Source: Candidatus Aegiribacteria sp.
GTDB lineage: Bacteria; Fermentibacterota; Fermentibacteria; Fermentibacterales; JCC-6
DNA: 39,393 nucleotides
Reading direction: 5' to 3'
Assembly (NCBI GenBank): GCA_030594645.1
Contig: JAUVEU010000020.1
Location: 1 to 39,393 of the forward strand
Shown: positions 24,093 through 33,096 of the stretch, one piece after another
Numbering within the stretch: position 1 is the stretch's first letter
How the letters are laid out: each line of letters opens with the position of its first letter
Made by a program: the position numbers and the translations under genes
Notes under the pieces: generated by a model
What the model saw: only the letters and a program-made list of their open reading frames with translations
Database searches by the model: none
Told to the model about the DNA's origin: nothing

Positions 24093-26263
24093 CCCTTCTG
24101 ATGATCTTCAGCGTATTGGTTACAGGTAGAATATCCGATTGGGAGCACTTTACGCATTTAGGCGGAGTCAGTGAAATACTTGTTGAAGATACTCAATTTG
24201 CGGGAGCAACAAGCGGTGGAGTAATTTTCGGAACGCTCGGGGCCGATACAGTATTCTGGGACTCAACATGGACCTGCCCGGGGGAACTTTCTATAAGTGA
24301 TGTAAGATGTCTTGCCAGAGATGAATCAGGGAATCTTTGGATTGGGACTAATGGCGGAGGAATTGATGTGCAGCTCTCATCTGGAGGATTTCAGCATTAC
24401 GGACAGCTTGAAGGGTTGCCGATTTCTCTGAAGATTACCTGTATTCTCCCGGATACGACGATCTGGGTCGGTACAAGCGAAGGGCTCTGCAGCAAGGATC
24501 TTGGCTACTTCAATGTCTGGACAATATTTTCAACTGGCGGCGGACTTCCCTCAGATATCATTAACTGTATCGCCTCTGTGGATTCCGGACTTATTGTGGG
24601 CACGTCTAACGGTATCGTAATGCTCAGAAAAGATCTTTACCCAGGGAGTTCGGGTTCATGGCTCAGTTTTCCATCCGCTTCGGAAATTGGAGCTTTCGAT
24701 CTTCTCGTTACAGGTGACACTGTCTGGGCCGCTTCCCCAACAGGCCTGCATTTCTTGGTTGCCGGTCAGGACTGGCAGACTGATGAGACGTATCCTGGAA
24801 ATTATCCGGTCTCGCTTTCCTATAATGAGGGTAAACTGGCAGTTGGGGGTCAGGGTGATGTCTGTATTTTCGATGGTTCCCAATGGAACAGAGGAACGTA
24901 CGGACTGGTAGGACAGATGATTCAGGACATATGCTGGTTATCCACTGACAGCCTCATAATTGCACAGGTGTCAGGATTCTCTGAGAACAGAGCATCAGGT
25001 AACGGGGTCGCAATCGGCCTTCTTGATTCATGGTACAATACCCGGCCTGCAGGAATACTGTCCAATGACCTGCTGGCGGTGGATATTGATTCCAGAGAGG
25101 ATATCTGGGTAACAAGTAATCACAGGGGAGCCGGAGTTCTCAGCCAGTATGGATGGACAGAGTTCGGATCTCAATTACCGAGCAAGGATCAGGTGTTCGT
25201 TTGTCTGGCGGATCATTCCGGAGGAGTGTTTATTGCTTCCTGGCACTATGGTGTAACCTGGCTGGACTGGAATGGGACACCAGAGAGAGATGATGATGTT
25301 TTTGTCAATTGGGATACTGAGAACAGCGGTCTTCTGAACAATCAGATCAGAAGCGCAGCGATTTCATCATCCGGAGAGGTGTGGTTCGCTCAGGAACCGT
25401 ACTGGGAAACGCCATCCGAACCCAGCGGAGTAGTAAGACTCTCCTGGACACCCGGAGAGGAGACTACTGCGTCATGGAAAGCCTTCGAACCATCTGACGG
25501 TCTTCCATCAGGTTATGTACGGGATGTTGCGGCGACGCCCTCATCTACAATAGCATGGATGGGAACCGAACTGGGACTGGTTGAAGGAAACATTCTTACA
25601 GGTCAGGTCCTGTATTCCGCAGGCACGCCGCAGGGATTACCATCAGGGGATGTGCAATCGATAGCCCTTTCAAGAAATGCAGATCTCTATGTGGGAACAA
25701 CCGGCGGTCTCGCTGTGCTGAAATCAGGAGAAGAAACATTCATAGATGTAGAAGGCATCTCCGGTAATATATATATGCTCTGTTTTGACAATTTATCCTG
25801 TCTCTGGGTTGCTTCTTCAGAAGGGTTCTACAGGATTTATCCCGATGGAACCCTTGAAGAGTACAATACACTGAACTCACCATTACAATCCATTGATATC
25901 AGGAACGCTGTCTGCGATGTGGATAATGGATTGCTCTACATTGTTACAGATCATGGTCTCTGGAAACTTTATCTCGAACAGGGAATGACCGGCAACATAG
26001 AAACAGCAACGGTATATCCCAATCCGTTTGTCCCTGGAGCAGGAGAAGTACTGGGAATTGCAGGGCTTCCGAATACATCTCTGGATTTCCATCTGTTTGA
26101 CCTCAGGGGAGAGCTTGTTTATGAGTCCGTGTCACAGAACAGGGACATGTTCTCATGGGATGGTTATGACGACAGTGGTGAACCTGTGGCGTCGGGAACG
26201 TATATTGTACGGATTTCACAGGATGGTGAAAGCAGATTCTTCAAACTTGCGATTGTTCGATAA
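24089..26263 (+). CDS. Secreted propeller protein with FlgD-Ig-like C-terminus (copy 2)
   Basis: 724 residues. The ATG at 24089 has GGAGG upstream and makes an ATGA overlap with the preceding reductase; an earlier ATG at 24071 precedes that site and is less likely. A short signal sequence (TLLMIFSVLVTG) is followed by propeller repeats (DESGNLWIGTNGGG, TIWVGTSEGL, VWAASPTGL, LYVGTTGGL). The last ~80 residues, from YPNPF, have the FlgD-Ig pattern with FSWDGYDDSGEPVASGTY. The architecture is the same as the protein at 14269, and in both cases the gene is translationally coupled to a glycan enzyme. No kinase domain follows. Its function is unknown. Confidence 0.85.
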   Translation: MTLLMIFSVLVTGRISDWEHFTHLGGVSEILVEDTQFAGATSGGVIFGTLGADTVFWDSTWTCPGELSISDVRCLARDESGNLWIGTNGGGIDVQLSSGGFQHYGQLEGLPISLKITCILPDTTIWVGTSEGLCSKDLGYFNVWTIFSTGGGLPSDIINCIASVDSGLIVGTSNGIVMLRKDLYPGSSGSWLSFPSASEIGAFDLLVTGDTVWAASPTGLHFLVAGQDWQTDETYPGNYPVSLSYNEGKLAVGGQGDVCIFDGSQWNRGTYGLVGQMIQDICWLSTDSLIIAQVSGFSENRASGNGVAIGLLDSWYNTRPAGILSNDLLAVDIDSREDIWVTSNHRGAGVLSQYGWTEFGSQLPSKDQVFVCLADHSGGVFIASWHYGVTWLDWNGTPERDDDVFVNWDTENSGLLNNQIRSAAISSSGEVWFAQEPYWETPSEPSGVVRLSWTPGEETTASWKAFEPSDGLPSGYVRDVAATPSSTIAWMGTELGLVEGNILTGQVLYSAGTPQGLPSGDVQSIALSRNADLYVGTTGGLAVLKSGEETFIDVEGISGNIYMLCFDNLSCLWVASSEGFYRIYPDGTLEEYNTLNSPLQSIDIRNAVCDVDNGLLYIVTDHGLWKLYLEQGMTGNIETATVYPNPFVPGAGEVLGIAGLPNTSLDFHLFDLRGELVYESVSQNRDMFSWDGYDDSGEPVASGTYIVRISQDGESRFFKLAIVR

Positions 26264-26284
26264 AAACCGGAAGAGGTTGATTCC

Positions 26285-27019
26285 ATGAAAGGTGTTGTTC
26301 TTGCCGGGGGACTTGGAACACGGCTCAGGCCGCTGACCAGTATAACAAACAAGCATCTGCTGCCTGTTTATGATCAGCCGATGATTTTCTACCCTCTTCA
26401 GAAGCTTGCTGAGGCGGGGATCAGTGATGTAATGCTGGTTACAGGCGGGAACAGCGCAGGAGATTTTCTCCGGCTCCTTGGTGATGGATCAGATTTCGGA
26501 CTCAACACTCTTAATTATGCCTATCAGACTAAAGAAGGCGGCATAGCGGAAGCGATAGGTCTGACAAAAGCATTTGTCGGCGGTGATAAATTCGTTGTTA
26601 TCCTGGGTGACAATATTCTTGAGGATTCGCTTGAGCAATATGTGGAAACGTTCCGGAAGCAGGAGAATGGAGCGAGAATACTTCTGAAGGAAGTGAGTAA
26701 TCCAAGAGATTACGGAGTAGCTGAGATCGAGGGAGACAGGATCATATCAATAGTTGAAAAACCTGAATGCCCCGTAAGCAACTATGCCGTCATTGGTGTA
26801 TACATGTACGATGATTATGCATTTGAAGTTATTGATGCGCTTAAGCCTTCCGCGAGGGGAGAACTAGAGGTCACCGATATCAACAACGCTTATCTGAGCG
26901 CCGGTAAACTCATGGCGGATATTATTGGAGGCTGGTGGGCGGATTCCGGAAGCAGCATTGACGGTCTTCTGCAGGCCGGGATCAGAGCAAGGGAACTGAG
27001 GGTCGGGAGAAAGATATGA
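26285..27019 (+). CDS. rmlA: Glucose-1-phosphate thymidylyltransferase (short RmlA)
   Basis: 244 residues, shorter than the common ~290-residue RmlA but like other short members of the family. It makes dTDP-glucose from glucose-1-phosphate and dTTP in the cytoplasm. GGLGTRLRPLT is the nucleotide-binding signature; KHLLPVYDQPMIFYPL, GDNILEDS (Mg site), YGVAEIEG and VEKPE follow in order. GAGGTTG-like spacing precedes the ATG. The rmlB gene starts in its stop codon (ATGA), so the two are coupled. Confidence 0.93.
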   Translation: MKGVVLAGGLGTRLRPLTSITNKHLLPVYDQPMIFYPLQKLAEAGISDVMLVTGGNSAGDFLRLLGDGSDFGLNTLNYAYQTKEGGIAEAIGLTKAFVGGDKFVVILGDNILEDSLEQYVETFRKQENGARILLKEVSNPRDYGVAEIEGDRIISIVEKPECPVSNYAVIGVYMYDDYAFEVIDALKPSARGELEVTDINNAYLSAGKLMADIIGGWWADSGSSIDGLLQAGIRARELRVGRKI

Positions 27020-28041
27020 AACTTCTCATCACAGGCGGCGCGGGTTTCATAGGAAGCAATTTTACAAGAATGGTAATTAATCAGAATCCTTCATGGAAGG
27101 TTACTGTTCTTGATAAGCTGACATATGCCGGCAGAAGGGAAAATCTCTCTGACCTGGAAGACAACTCCCGCTACACATTTATCAGGGGAGATATCTGCGA
27201 TCCGGATGCGGTATCCGAAGCGATGAATGGATGCGACACAGTTGTCAATTTCGCAGCTGAAACTCATGTGGACAGATCCATTGATGATTCCTCCTCTTTT
27301 GTCAGGACAGACATTGAAGGTGTCAGGGTTCTTCTTGAGGAATTCAGGAAAGAAAAACGGAATCTATTCCTTCAGATATCTACTGATGAAGTGTACGGCA
27401 GCGTTGAATCAGGAAAATCTCGAGAAGGTGATACGCTTGCCCCGAGAAGTCCGTATGCGGCATCCAAGGCCGGCGGAGAACTGCTGGCCATGAGCTACTG
27501 GACGACCTATAAAACACCCGTTGTGGTAACGAGGGCATCGAATAATTACGGCCCATGGCAGTATCCCGAAAAGCTCTTCCCCCTTTTCATTACAAACGCA
27601 TTGGACGGAGAACCTCTTCCATTGTACGGAGACGGTCTGAACCGTCGAGACTGGATGTATGTGGAAGATCACTGCCGGGCACTGATGCTCATACTTGATA
27701 ATCCTGTTCCGGGCTCCATCTACAACATCGGAGCAGGGGAAGAGCATACCAACAGGGAAGTGACCGATGGCATACTCGCGGCAACAGATGCTGATCGGGG
27801 TCTTGTTAGGTATATTGATGACCGCCCCGGACATGACAGACGGTACGCTCTTGACGTCAGTTCCATAGAAGAGAAGCTTGGCTGGAAGGTTGAGATTTCC
27901 TTTGAAGAGGGGCTTGAACTTACAGTCGCATGGTATATTAGTAATCGTGCCTGGTGGGAAGAGATTAAATCAGGCAGATTCAGGGAATATTACAAAGTTA
28001 TGTATTCTGAGAGATTGGGCAATTCCCGGGAGAATAGATGA
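27016..28041 (+). CDS. rmlB: dTDP-glucose 4,6-dehydratase (RmlB)
   Basis: 341 residues, standard length. It converts dTDP-glucose to dTDP-4-keto-6-deoxyglucose using bound [13 protein letters not shown] is the NAD loop; STDEVYG carries the catalytic Thr-Asp-Glu; the Y-x3-K pair is in [21 protein letters not shown] and [13 protein letters not shown] are typical of the family. It is coupled to rmlA upstream and to the UDP-glucuronate decarboxylase downstream by ATGA overlaps. No rmlC or rmlD follows. Confidence 0.95.
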   Translation: MKLLITGGAGFIGSNFTRMVINQNPSWKVTVLDKLTYAGRRENLSDLEDNSRYTFIRGDICDPDAVSEAMNGCDTVVNFAAETHVDRSIDDSSSFVRTDIEGVRVLLEEFRKEKRNLFLQISTDEVYGSVESGKSREGDTLAPRSPYAASKAGGELLAMSYWTTYKTPVVVTRASNNYGPWQYPEKLFPLFITNALDGEPLPLYGDGLNRRDWMYVEDHCRALMLILDNPVPGSIYNIGAGEEHTNREVTDGILAATDADRGLVRYIDDRPGHDRRYALDVSSIEEKLGWKVEISFEEGLELTVAWYISNRAWWEEIKSGRFREYYKVMYSERLGNSRENR

Positions 28042-28994
28042 GAATACTTGTAACAGGCGGTGCCGGCTTCATTGGCAGCCACCTTTGTGAAAGACTGCTT
28101 TCTGAAGGACACGAAGTGGTGGCGATGGATAACCTTATTACAGGGTCGACAGATAACATCGCGCATCTGGCCGGTAACGGCAGTTTCTCGTTCATTCATC
28201 ATGATGTGACAAACTATATTTTTGTACAGGGAAAGCTTGATTTCATTTTTCACCTTGCTTCTCCCGCAAGTCCGGCTGACTATCTTGCCTTTCCGATTCA
28301 AACGCTGAAAGTCGGATCGCTGGGAACTCATAAAACCCTGGGTCTCGCAAAGGAAAAGAATGCCGGTTTCATGCTGGCATCAACCAGTGAAGTCTATGGA
28401 GACCCTCTTATTCATCCTCAGACGGAGGATTACTGGGGAAATGTGAATCCAGTAGGCCCAAGGGGAGTTTATGACGAGGCAAAACGGTTCGCGGAGGCCC
28501 TTACGTTCGCGTACAGACGCTTTCATGGAACAAATACGAAAATCGCCAGAATCTTCAATACTTACGGACCCAGAATGAGAGCTGATGACGGAAGAGTTGT
28601 ACCCGCTTTCATTTCACAGGCATTGTCCGACCATGACCTTACAGTCTTTGGTGATGGCAGCCAGACTCGGAGTTTCTGCTTTGTTTCAGATACGGTTGAC
28701 GGACTGGTGCGTTTAATGATGAGTAATTTCGAGGGACCGGTGAACATAGGCAATCCTGAAGAGATGACTATCCGGGAGTTTGCCGGTTTTGTACTGGAGA
28801 GAATCAAAACACAGAGTACAATCGTTTACAGGGATTTACCGATGGATGATCCCAAGATCAGAAAGCCGGACATATCCCTGGCGAACGAAAAACTTGGCTG
28901 GAAACCAGTCGTCTGCCTGGAAACTGGTCTGGATACCACAATCGAGTACTTCAGGAAGACCGGGTATCAAACCGGGACTTCCAGACAGGATTAA
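28038..28994 (+). CDS. UDP-glucuronate decarboxylase (UDP-xylose synthase)
   Basis: 318 residues of extended SDR. It oxidises and decarboxylates UDP-glucuronate to UDP-xylose (or a 4-keto pentose). The family hallmarks are intact: [32 protein letters not shown] followed by [23 protein letters not shown] with the Y-x3-K pair, and [15 protein letters not shown]. The start lies in the rmlB stop (ATGA). UDP-glucuronate itself would need a UDP-glucose dehydrogenase, which is not in the window. Confidence 0.93.
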   Translation: MRILVTGGAGFIGSHLCERLLSEGHEVVAMDNLITGSTDNIAHLAGNGSFSFIHHDVTNYIFVQGKLDFIFHLASPASPADYLAFPIQTLKVGSLGTHKTLGLAKEKNAGFMLASTSEVYGDPLIHPQTEDYWGNVNPVGPRGVYDEAKRFAEALTFAYRRFHGTNTKIARIFNTYGPRMRADDGRVVPAFISQALSDHDLTVFGDGSQTRSFCFVSDTVDGLVRLMMSNFEGPVNIGNPEEMTIREFAGFVLERIKTQSTIVYRDLPMDDPKIRKPDISLANEKLGWKPVVCLETGLDTTIEYFRKTGYQTGTSRQD

Positions 28995-29039
28995 ATGTAA
29001 TGTATTACTGTACTTTGTTTTACGGGGACTGGTAAATTT

Positions 29040-30215
29040 ATGTTCTTTACAATACTCATGATACTTTTGCAAAGTGTTTCTCCGCCTGTTTCAAGCGGTT
29101 CAGGCATCAGCATTTCTGTTCTCGAACAGGTGGACAGAAATTCATATATCCTTGGTCCGGGTGATGTCGTATCAGTTGTAATAGAGGGTGGCTGCACAGA
29201 AGCGTTACTGGTAGCGGGAGTTCTTCCATGGGCTGAAAGCCGCATCGGCTCCGATGGTTATCTGTCCGTATCAGGTATAGGAGCCGTTGATGTGGATGGC
29301 CTTACGATCGAGCAGTCACAGTATGCTCTGCAAAGGACAGTTTCAAGATTCTATCCGTCATTGAATATTACACTCTCACTTTCTGAACCTCGCATGTTGA
29401 GAGCAAGTATTCGAGGCATGGTTAATGAACCCGGAACATATATCATGACATCACTCGACAAAGTTTCTGACCTGGTTTTGAGGGCAGGAGGCATTTCCGC
29501 TTACGGTTCCAGGATCGGGAAACTGTATACGGCTGTCGGCGATACTCTCGAAGTCGATCTGCATATTTCCGGAGAAACCGGGTTCCATACTGTGGATCCT
29601 TTTTTGACCAATAATGCGAGTGTTCTTTTTGATGTATGTACAAATCCTGTATTCCTTCTTCGCTCAGATTTGACTTATCCGGCAACACCTGATGAGATTC
29701 CTGAAAGGATTCACTCATTTGAAACCTGGGAACTCGCGCCATACGATAATTTCGAGTCTCTTGTTGTTCGTATGGGAGGTTTGCCGGGGAATGTGAATCT
29801 GTCCGAGACCAGGATCGTCAGAAACAGTGGTCATTTTCCTGTCTGGGCTGACAGCATTGGTATTCTTCAACAGCTGATTCTCCCCGGAGATACAATACTG
29901 CTTGTAATGATGAGCGATTCAATAGTTGTTGCTGGAGCTGTAAGTATTCCTGGATCGGTAGTATACAGACCGGAGAGCACCGTATTCAACTATATTATTG
30001 CTGCTGGAGGGTTATCGAATGAAGCAGGTTCTAATATCTCCATATTCCGGAACGGAATTGAATTTGAACCGGATAGGTCTATAGAGGATCTGACGCTGCT
30101 TCCAGGAGATGGAATCAATGTTGGTTATAACTGGTTCTCAAGAAACAAAGATCTGATTTCTGTTTTCGGGACAATAGTGTCGATTGGTGTAACAGTATAT
30201 GCAATATCGAAATAG
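29040..30215 (+). CDS. Wza-like polysaccharide export protein (PES/SLBB)
   Basis: 391 residues. It has a signal peptide (FFTILMILLQSV) with no lipobox cysteine, unlike classical Wza. A polysaccharide-export domain begins YILGPGDVVSVVI near residue 36, followed by two SLBB-type domains (RGMVNEPGTYIM near 124 and VAGAVSIPGSVVY near 300). The C-terminus is a hydrophobic helix (LISVFGTIVSIGVTVYAI), which in Wza forms the outer-membrane barrel of helices. It should form the channel that exports the glycan through the outer membrane. It starts 45 bp after the UDP-glucuronate decarboxylase gene and is followed by the Wzz-like gene 10 nt downstream. Confidence 0.87.
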   Translation: MFFTILMILLQSVSPPVSSGSGISISVLEQVDRNSYILGPGDVVSVVIEGGCTEALLVAGVLPWAESRIGSDGYLSVSGIGAVDVDGLTIEQSQYALQRTVSRFYPSLNITLSLSEPRMLRASIRGMVNEPGTYIMTSLDKVSDLVLRAGGISAYGSRIGKLYTAVGDTLEVDLHISGETGFHTVDPFLTNNASVLFDVCTNPVFLLRSDLTYPATPDEIPERIHSFETWELAPYDNFESLVVRMGGLPGNVNLSETRIVRNSGHFPVWADSIGILQQLILPGDTILLVMMSDSIVVAGAVSIPGSVVYRPESTVFNYIIAAGGLSNEAGSNISIFRNGIEFEPDRSIEDLTLLPGDGINVGYNWFSRNKDLISVFGTIVSIGVTVYAISK

Positions 30216-30225
30216 AGTATAGAAG

Positions 30226-31470
30226 ATGCAGAATAATATGAGAAACACTTTTGCAGGGAACTGGTTAAGCTCAATAGCGTTAAATCTTCGCAAAATTATC
30301 CTTCTGTGCATCATTGTCGCGATAGCGAGTTCTGTATGGGCTCTGACAAGAGAGAAGCGGTGGAGCGCATCAGCCCTTGCTATGGTTCCTGGAGAATCCG
30401 GCTCTCTATCTCAGATGGCGGATCTCGGAGCAATTGCCGGAAACATTTTACCCGGAGGGCTTGGCGGCCTCGGAAGCGCACTGAGCGCAGGGACACCGGG
30501 AGGAATGGATATCAATCTTGTCCAGCAGATATTGTCTTCAAGGATAGTGATTGAAAAAATAATGCTGAAGTACGATTTTTTTGAACATTTCAAATCCCCG
30601 AATATTGATCTCGCCCTTGACCGAATGCAGAAATGGATATCAGTTGATCTCACTCCTGAAGGCCTGATCGTTGTATCTGCAGAAGGCAGGAGCAGAGAAG
30701 AAGCAGCAGCTATGGTGAACGATATTATCGCGTTCGCGAACGACGAACTCTCCGTCATTATAACCAGCAGAGCCAGGCGAAGCAGAATTCTCGCAGAGGA
30801 ATCCGTGGAAACAGCGGAAGAGTCACTTCTTGTAGCGCAGAACAGAATGGAGCGGTTCCGGGAGGAAACAGGGCTCATTTTTCCAGAAGAGCAGGGTTCG
30901 CAGACAATCGGATTACTTGGTGCACTCGAGACAGAACTTCTTCTTGCCGAGGCGGAACTGTCAGGTGTAAGCGGAACCATGTCGCACTCCAGTTCCGCTT
31001 ATTCGGAGATAGCGCGAGAAGTCGCATTCCTCAGGAGTACTCTGAATACCAGAATGACATCCGGAGACAGTCTCAGTCTCTTTCCAGGTCTGGACAGCAT
31101 TCCATCGATGCTGAAGGAGTATGAAAATATCTCAATCAACCTTGAAACACGTCGCATAATATATCTGATGCTGCGGCAGGAGCTGGAATCACTGAGGCTT
31201 GAGGAAGCAAAGGAAAGCCCCACTCTTGAAGTTCTGGTTCCCGCAGTACCAATGGCTCTCCGGTCATATCCGAAACGCGCTATGCTTGTCATAACAAATA
31301 CTTTTATTGCCCTTATTCTCTCACTTCTCTGGCTTACTGTAGTTACCTATGCAAAGCAGCTTCTCGAAAGTGAATCAACAGGGGATTTCTGGAGAGGTAT
31401 TCTGAAAACTACTGGTAAGCAGCTATTTTTAATCAAAGATAAAAAGCGCGGTTCAGGGGAAATCCGCTGA
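30226..31470 (+). CDS. Wzz-like chain-length / polysaccharide copolymerase protein
   Basis: 414 residues. Two membrane helices, ~23-41 and ~350-372, flank a large periplasmic domain rich in heptad-like helices (~180-345, such as ESVETAEESLLVAQNRMERF). The proline-rich segment before the second helix (VPAVPMALRSYPKR) is characteristic of Wzz/PCP proteins. There is no C-terminal tyrosine-kinase domain, so it is not a Wzc fusion. It should control the chain length of the exported glycan with the Wza-like protein upstream. An ATG at 30238 is an alternative start. Structured repeat B begins 8 nt after its stop. Confidence 0.86.
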   Translation: MQNNMRNTFAGNWLSSIALNLRKIILLCIIVAIASSVWALTREKRWSASALAMVPGESGSLSQMADLGAIAGNILPGGLGGLGSALSAGTPGGMDINLVQQILSSRIVIEKIMLKYDFFEHFKSPNIDLALDRMQKWISVDLTPEGLIVVSAEGRSREEAAAMVNDIIAFANDELSVIITSRARRSRILAEESVETAEESLLVAQNRMERFREETGLIFPEEQGSQTIGLLGALETELLLAEAELSGVSGTMSHSSSAYSEIAREVAFLRSTLNTRMTSGDSLSLFPGLDSIPSMLKEYENISINLETRRIIYLMLRQELESLRLEEAKESPTLEVLVPAVPMALRSYPKRAMLVITNTFIALILSLLWLTVVTYAKQLLESESTGDFWRGILKTTGKQLFLIKDKKRGSGEIR

Positions 31471-31478
31471 TCATCCAA

Positions 31479-31689
31479 TCAGCCCGAATCCATCACAAAT
31501 ACTCTACTGCAGCGATGTATATACCAGTGTCTACTTCGTTATACTCAAGCATCCGTCCTCGACGTACTTTTCGGGGACACGCAGCAGAGCCTGCATGTCC
31601 CCGAGCCTCCGGAGTCTGCTTTCGAAAGCCTCGTATCCACAGGAATCTTCACCGCTTCGCCACGAGTACTTGTAACGGATCCGGGCTAG
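31479..31689 (-). repeat. Structured repeat B (211 bp, possible structured RNA)
   Basis: Arms 31481-31503 and 31665-31687 are inverted repeats with 19 of 23 exact matches. All four mismatches become G-U pairs in a leftward (- strand) transcript, but A-C clashes in a rightward one. The leftward sequence aligns with repeat A, sharing GTGGATACGAGGCTT, AGTACGTCGAGGACGGATG and ATAACGAAGTAGAC. The arm sequences of A and B differ, yet both pair, which indicates conserved structure. A 12-bp hairpin (31573-31602) stands where A has a short one, and its GGACATGCAGGCTCTGC motif matches element C. It fills the space between the wzz-like and second flippase genes. Confidence 0.8.
31573..31602 (-). repeat. 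Nested palindromic hairpin within repeat B
   Basis: Read leftward, GGGGACATGCAG pairs with CTGCGTGTCCCC over 12 bp (one U-G wobble) around a GCTCTG loop. Its first 17 nt after the first two G are identical to part of element C near the left edge. In repeat A the same place holds only a 6-bp hairpin, so the hairpin was probably inserted into, or expanded in, B. Confidence 0.65.
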
Positions 31690-31695
31690 ATAACA

Positions 31696-32970
31696 ATGTT
31701 CAATGAAATTCTGAAATTTAAAAAGCAGATAGTTGAACTCGGAGTTCCAGCTCTGGTCAGCAGAGGAACCCTTGTATTGTGGGGACTGGTAGCAATACTC
31801 ATTGTCCGGGTTCTTCCGGAGGAAACCTTTGCTGCTTACGCCCTGGCAAGGAGTGTTCAGCTGTTCGGTGTCCTTTTCGGCGGAGGGTTTGTTCTTCAGG
31901 CGATTATCAAATTTGCTGCAGAGGGTGATACCGAAAGAGAGCAGAAACTGGCTAATGCGGGGATAGTCCTTGCCTCCGGTATGGCAATAATTACAGCGGC
32001 GCTTCTTGTTTTCGGCAGCGGGCTTCTTCAATCCTTTTACAGTGATATTGATATTGCAGGGATTCCTGAAGTTCTTGCTCTTTTTGTTATAGTCAGTACA
32101 GCATCTCAGCTTCCAAGAAGCCTTCTTGTGGCAAAGCACAGGATGAAAGATGTCATGATAGTTGACATTGCTTCATTCGCGGTCAGAACCGGTGCTGTCG
32201 GGTGGATGATCCTGAACGGTTCTCTCAACAGTCCCCTTCAGATATTTGGAGCGATGATAGCCGGTAACGTCGCGGCTCTTCTGATAAACGTCTGGCTGGC
32301 ACGAGACCTTGTATCTCCCGCCCTGGGTATATCACCCGGTTCAATGAGGATCGTATTGGGTTTTGCCGTTGTTTCTCTCGGCACAGGACTCGCTAATTTC
32401 GTCTATACCAGAACTGATATTCTGGTTCTCGGGAAACTAGCTCTTCCATCTGAAGTGGCAGGATATGGAGCATGCCGAACCCTGACCGCTTTTGTGATGA
32501 ATCTTTCTATTGCAGCTAATATGATTCTTCTGCCTCTTGTATCAAGAATGTGGAGACAGGGGAACAGGGATGGAATCCTCAAGCGGGTGCTCAGTGGAAT
32601 TCTTATTATCGAATTGATTCAGCTTCCTGTTGTAATATTGTATACTGTCTTTTCAAAACCGTTACTGCACTTCCTTTATCAGGGCAAATACACATTTGCC
32701 TGGCCTGTTTTGATTGTACTGGGTTCATTGTCTGTGATCCGTCCATTTGGAAGCCTTTTCTCTGTGATGTCTCTTGGAATGGGAAAACCTTCTTATTCAA
32801 TGTACAGCGTTATGGTCTCTGCAGGTATGAACCTTTTACTGAATTTTCTGCTCATTCCAAAATACGGAGCGCTTGGTGCTGCAATCGCAACCGCAGCAGC
32901 TGTTATCTGTGGAGCATCCGCTGTGATTGTTCCAACAGTGCGTTACTGGAACCGTAATAAGAACGCATAA
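31696..32970 (+). CDS. Flippase of the MOP/Wzx type (copy 2)
   Basis: 424 residues with twelve or more hydrophobic helices (LVSRGTLVLWGLVAILIVRV at the start, paired LFGGGFVLQAII, LGTGLANFVYTRTDILVLG and AAAVICGASAVIVPT at the end). The DILVLGKLA segment is typical of Wzx-type lipid-linked-oligosaccharide flippases. It would flip a repeat unit across the inner membrane. The start codon lies 6 nt from the end of repeat B and no ribosome binding site is visible, so initiation is unclear. It is one of two flippases in the cluster, the other at 19841. Confidence 0.85.
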   Translation: MFNEILKFKKQIVELGVPALVSRGTLVLWGLVAILIVRVLPEETFAAYALARSVQLFGVLFGGGFVLQAIIKFAAEGDTEREQKLANAGIVLASGMAIITAALLVFGSGLLQSFYSDIDIAGIPEVLALFVIVSTASQLPRSLLVAKHRMKDVMIVDIASFAVRTGAVGWMILNGSLNSPLQIFGAMIAGNVAALLINVWLARDLVSPALGISPGSMRIVLGFAVVSLGTGLANFVYTRTDILVLGKLALPSEVAGYGACRTLTAFVMNLSIAANMILLPLVSRMWRQGNRDGILKRVLSGILIIELIQLPVVILYTVFSKPLLHFLYQGKYTFAWPVLIVLGSLSVIRPFGSLFSVMSLGMGKPSYSMYSVMVSAGMNLLLNFLLIPKYGALGAAIATAAAVICGASAVIVPTVRYWNRNKNA

Positions 32971-33019
32971 ACAGATCATTTCAGTCAACGATTTCAATCT
33001 GCCATCTGTATATGTGAAG

Positions 33020-33049
33020 TTGTCAGAGTTTCCGGTTTTTCATTAAATT
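33020..33049 (+). promoter_or_regulatory. Possible promoter of the Eis-like gene
   Basis: TTGTCA (33020-33025) and TAAATT (33044-33049) are 18 bp apart, 48 bp before the ATG at 33097. The match to consensus is moderate. It marks a likely break between the glycan cluster and the next genes. Confidence 0.35.
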
Positions 33050-33096
33050 CATAATGATGGATATGGTTGTTTAGACATGCTGGTTAAAGGAACAGA

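Noticed and set aside
14269-26263. Interpreting the two propeller proteins as sensor kinases
   Set aside because: Neither has HisKA, HATPase or DNA-binding domains; both end in a FlgD-Ig-like domain.
31531-32139. Leftward frame of 202 codons across repeat B and the flippase start
   Set aside because: It runs antisense through the flippase gene and then through repeat B, with no ribosome binding site or recognisable domain.
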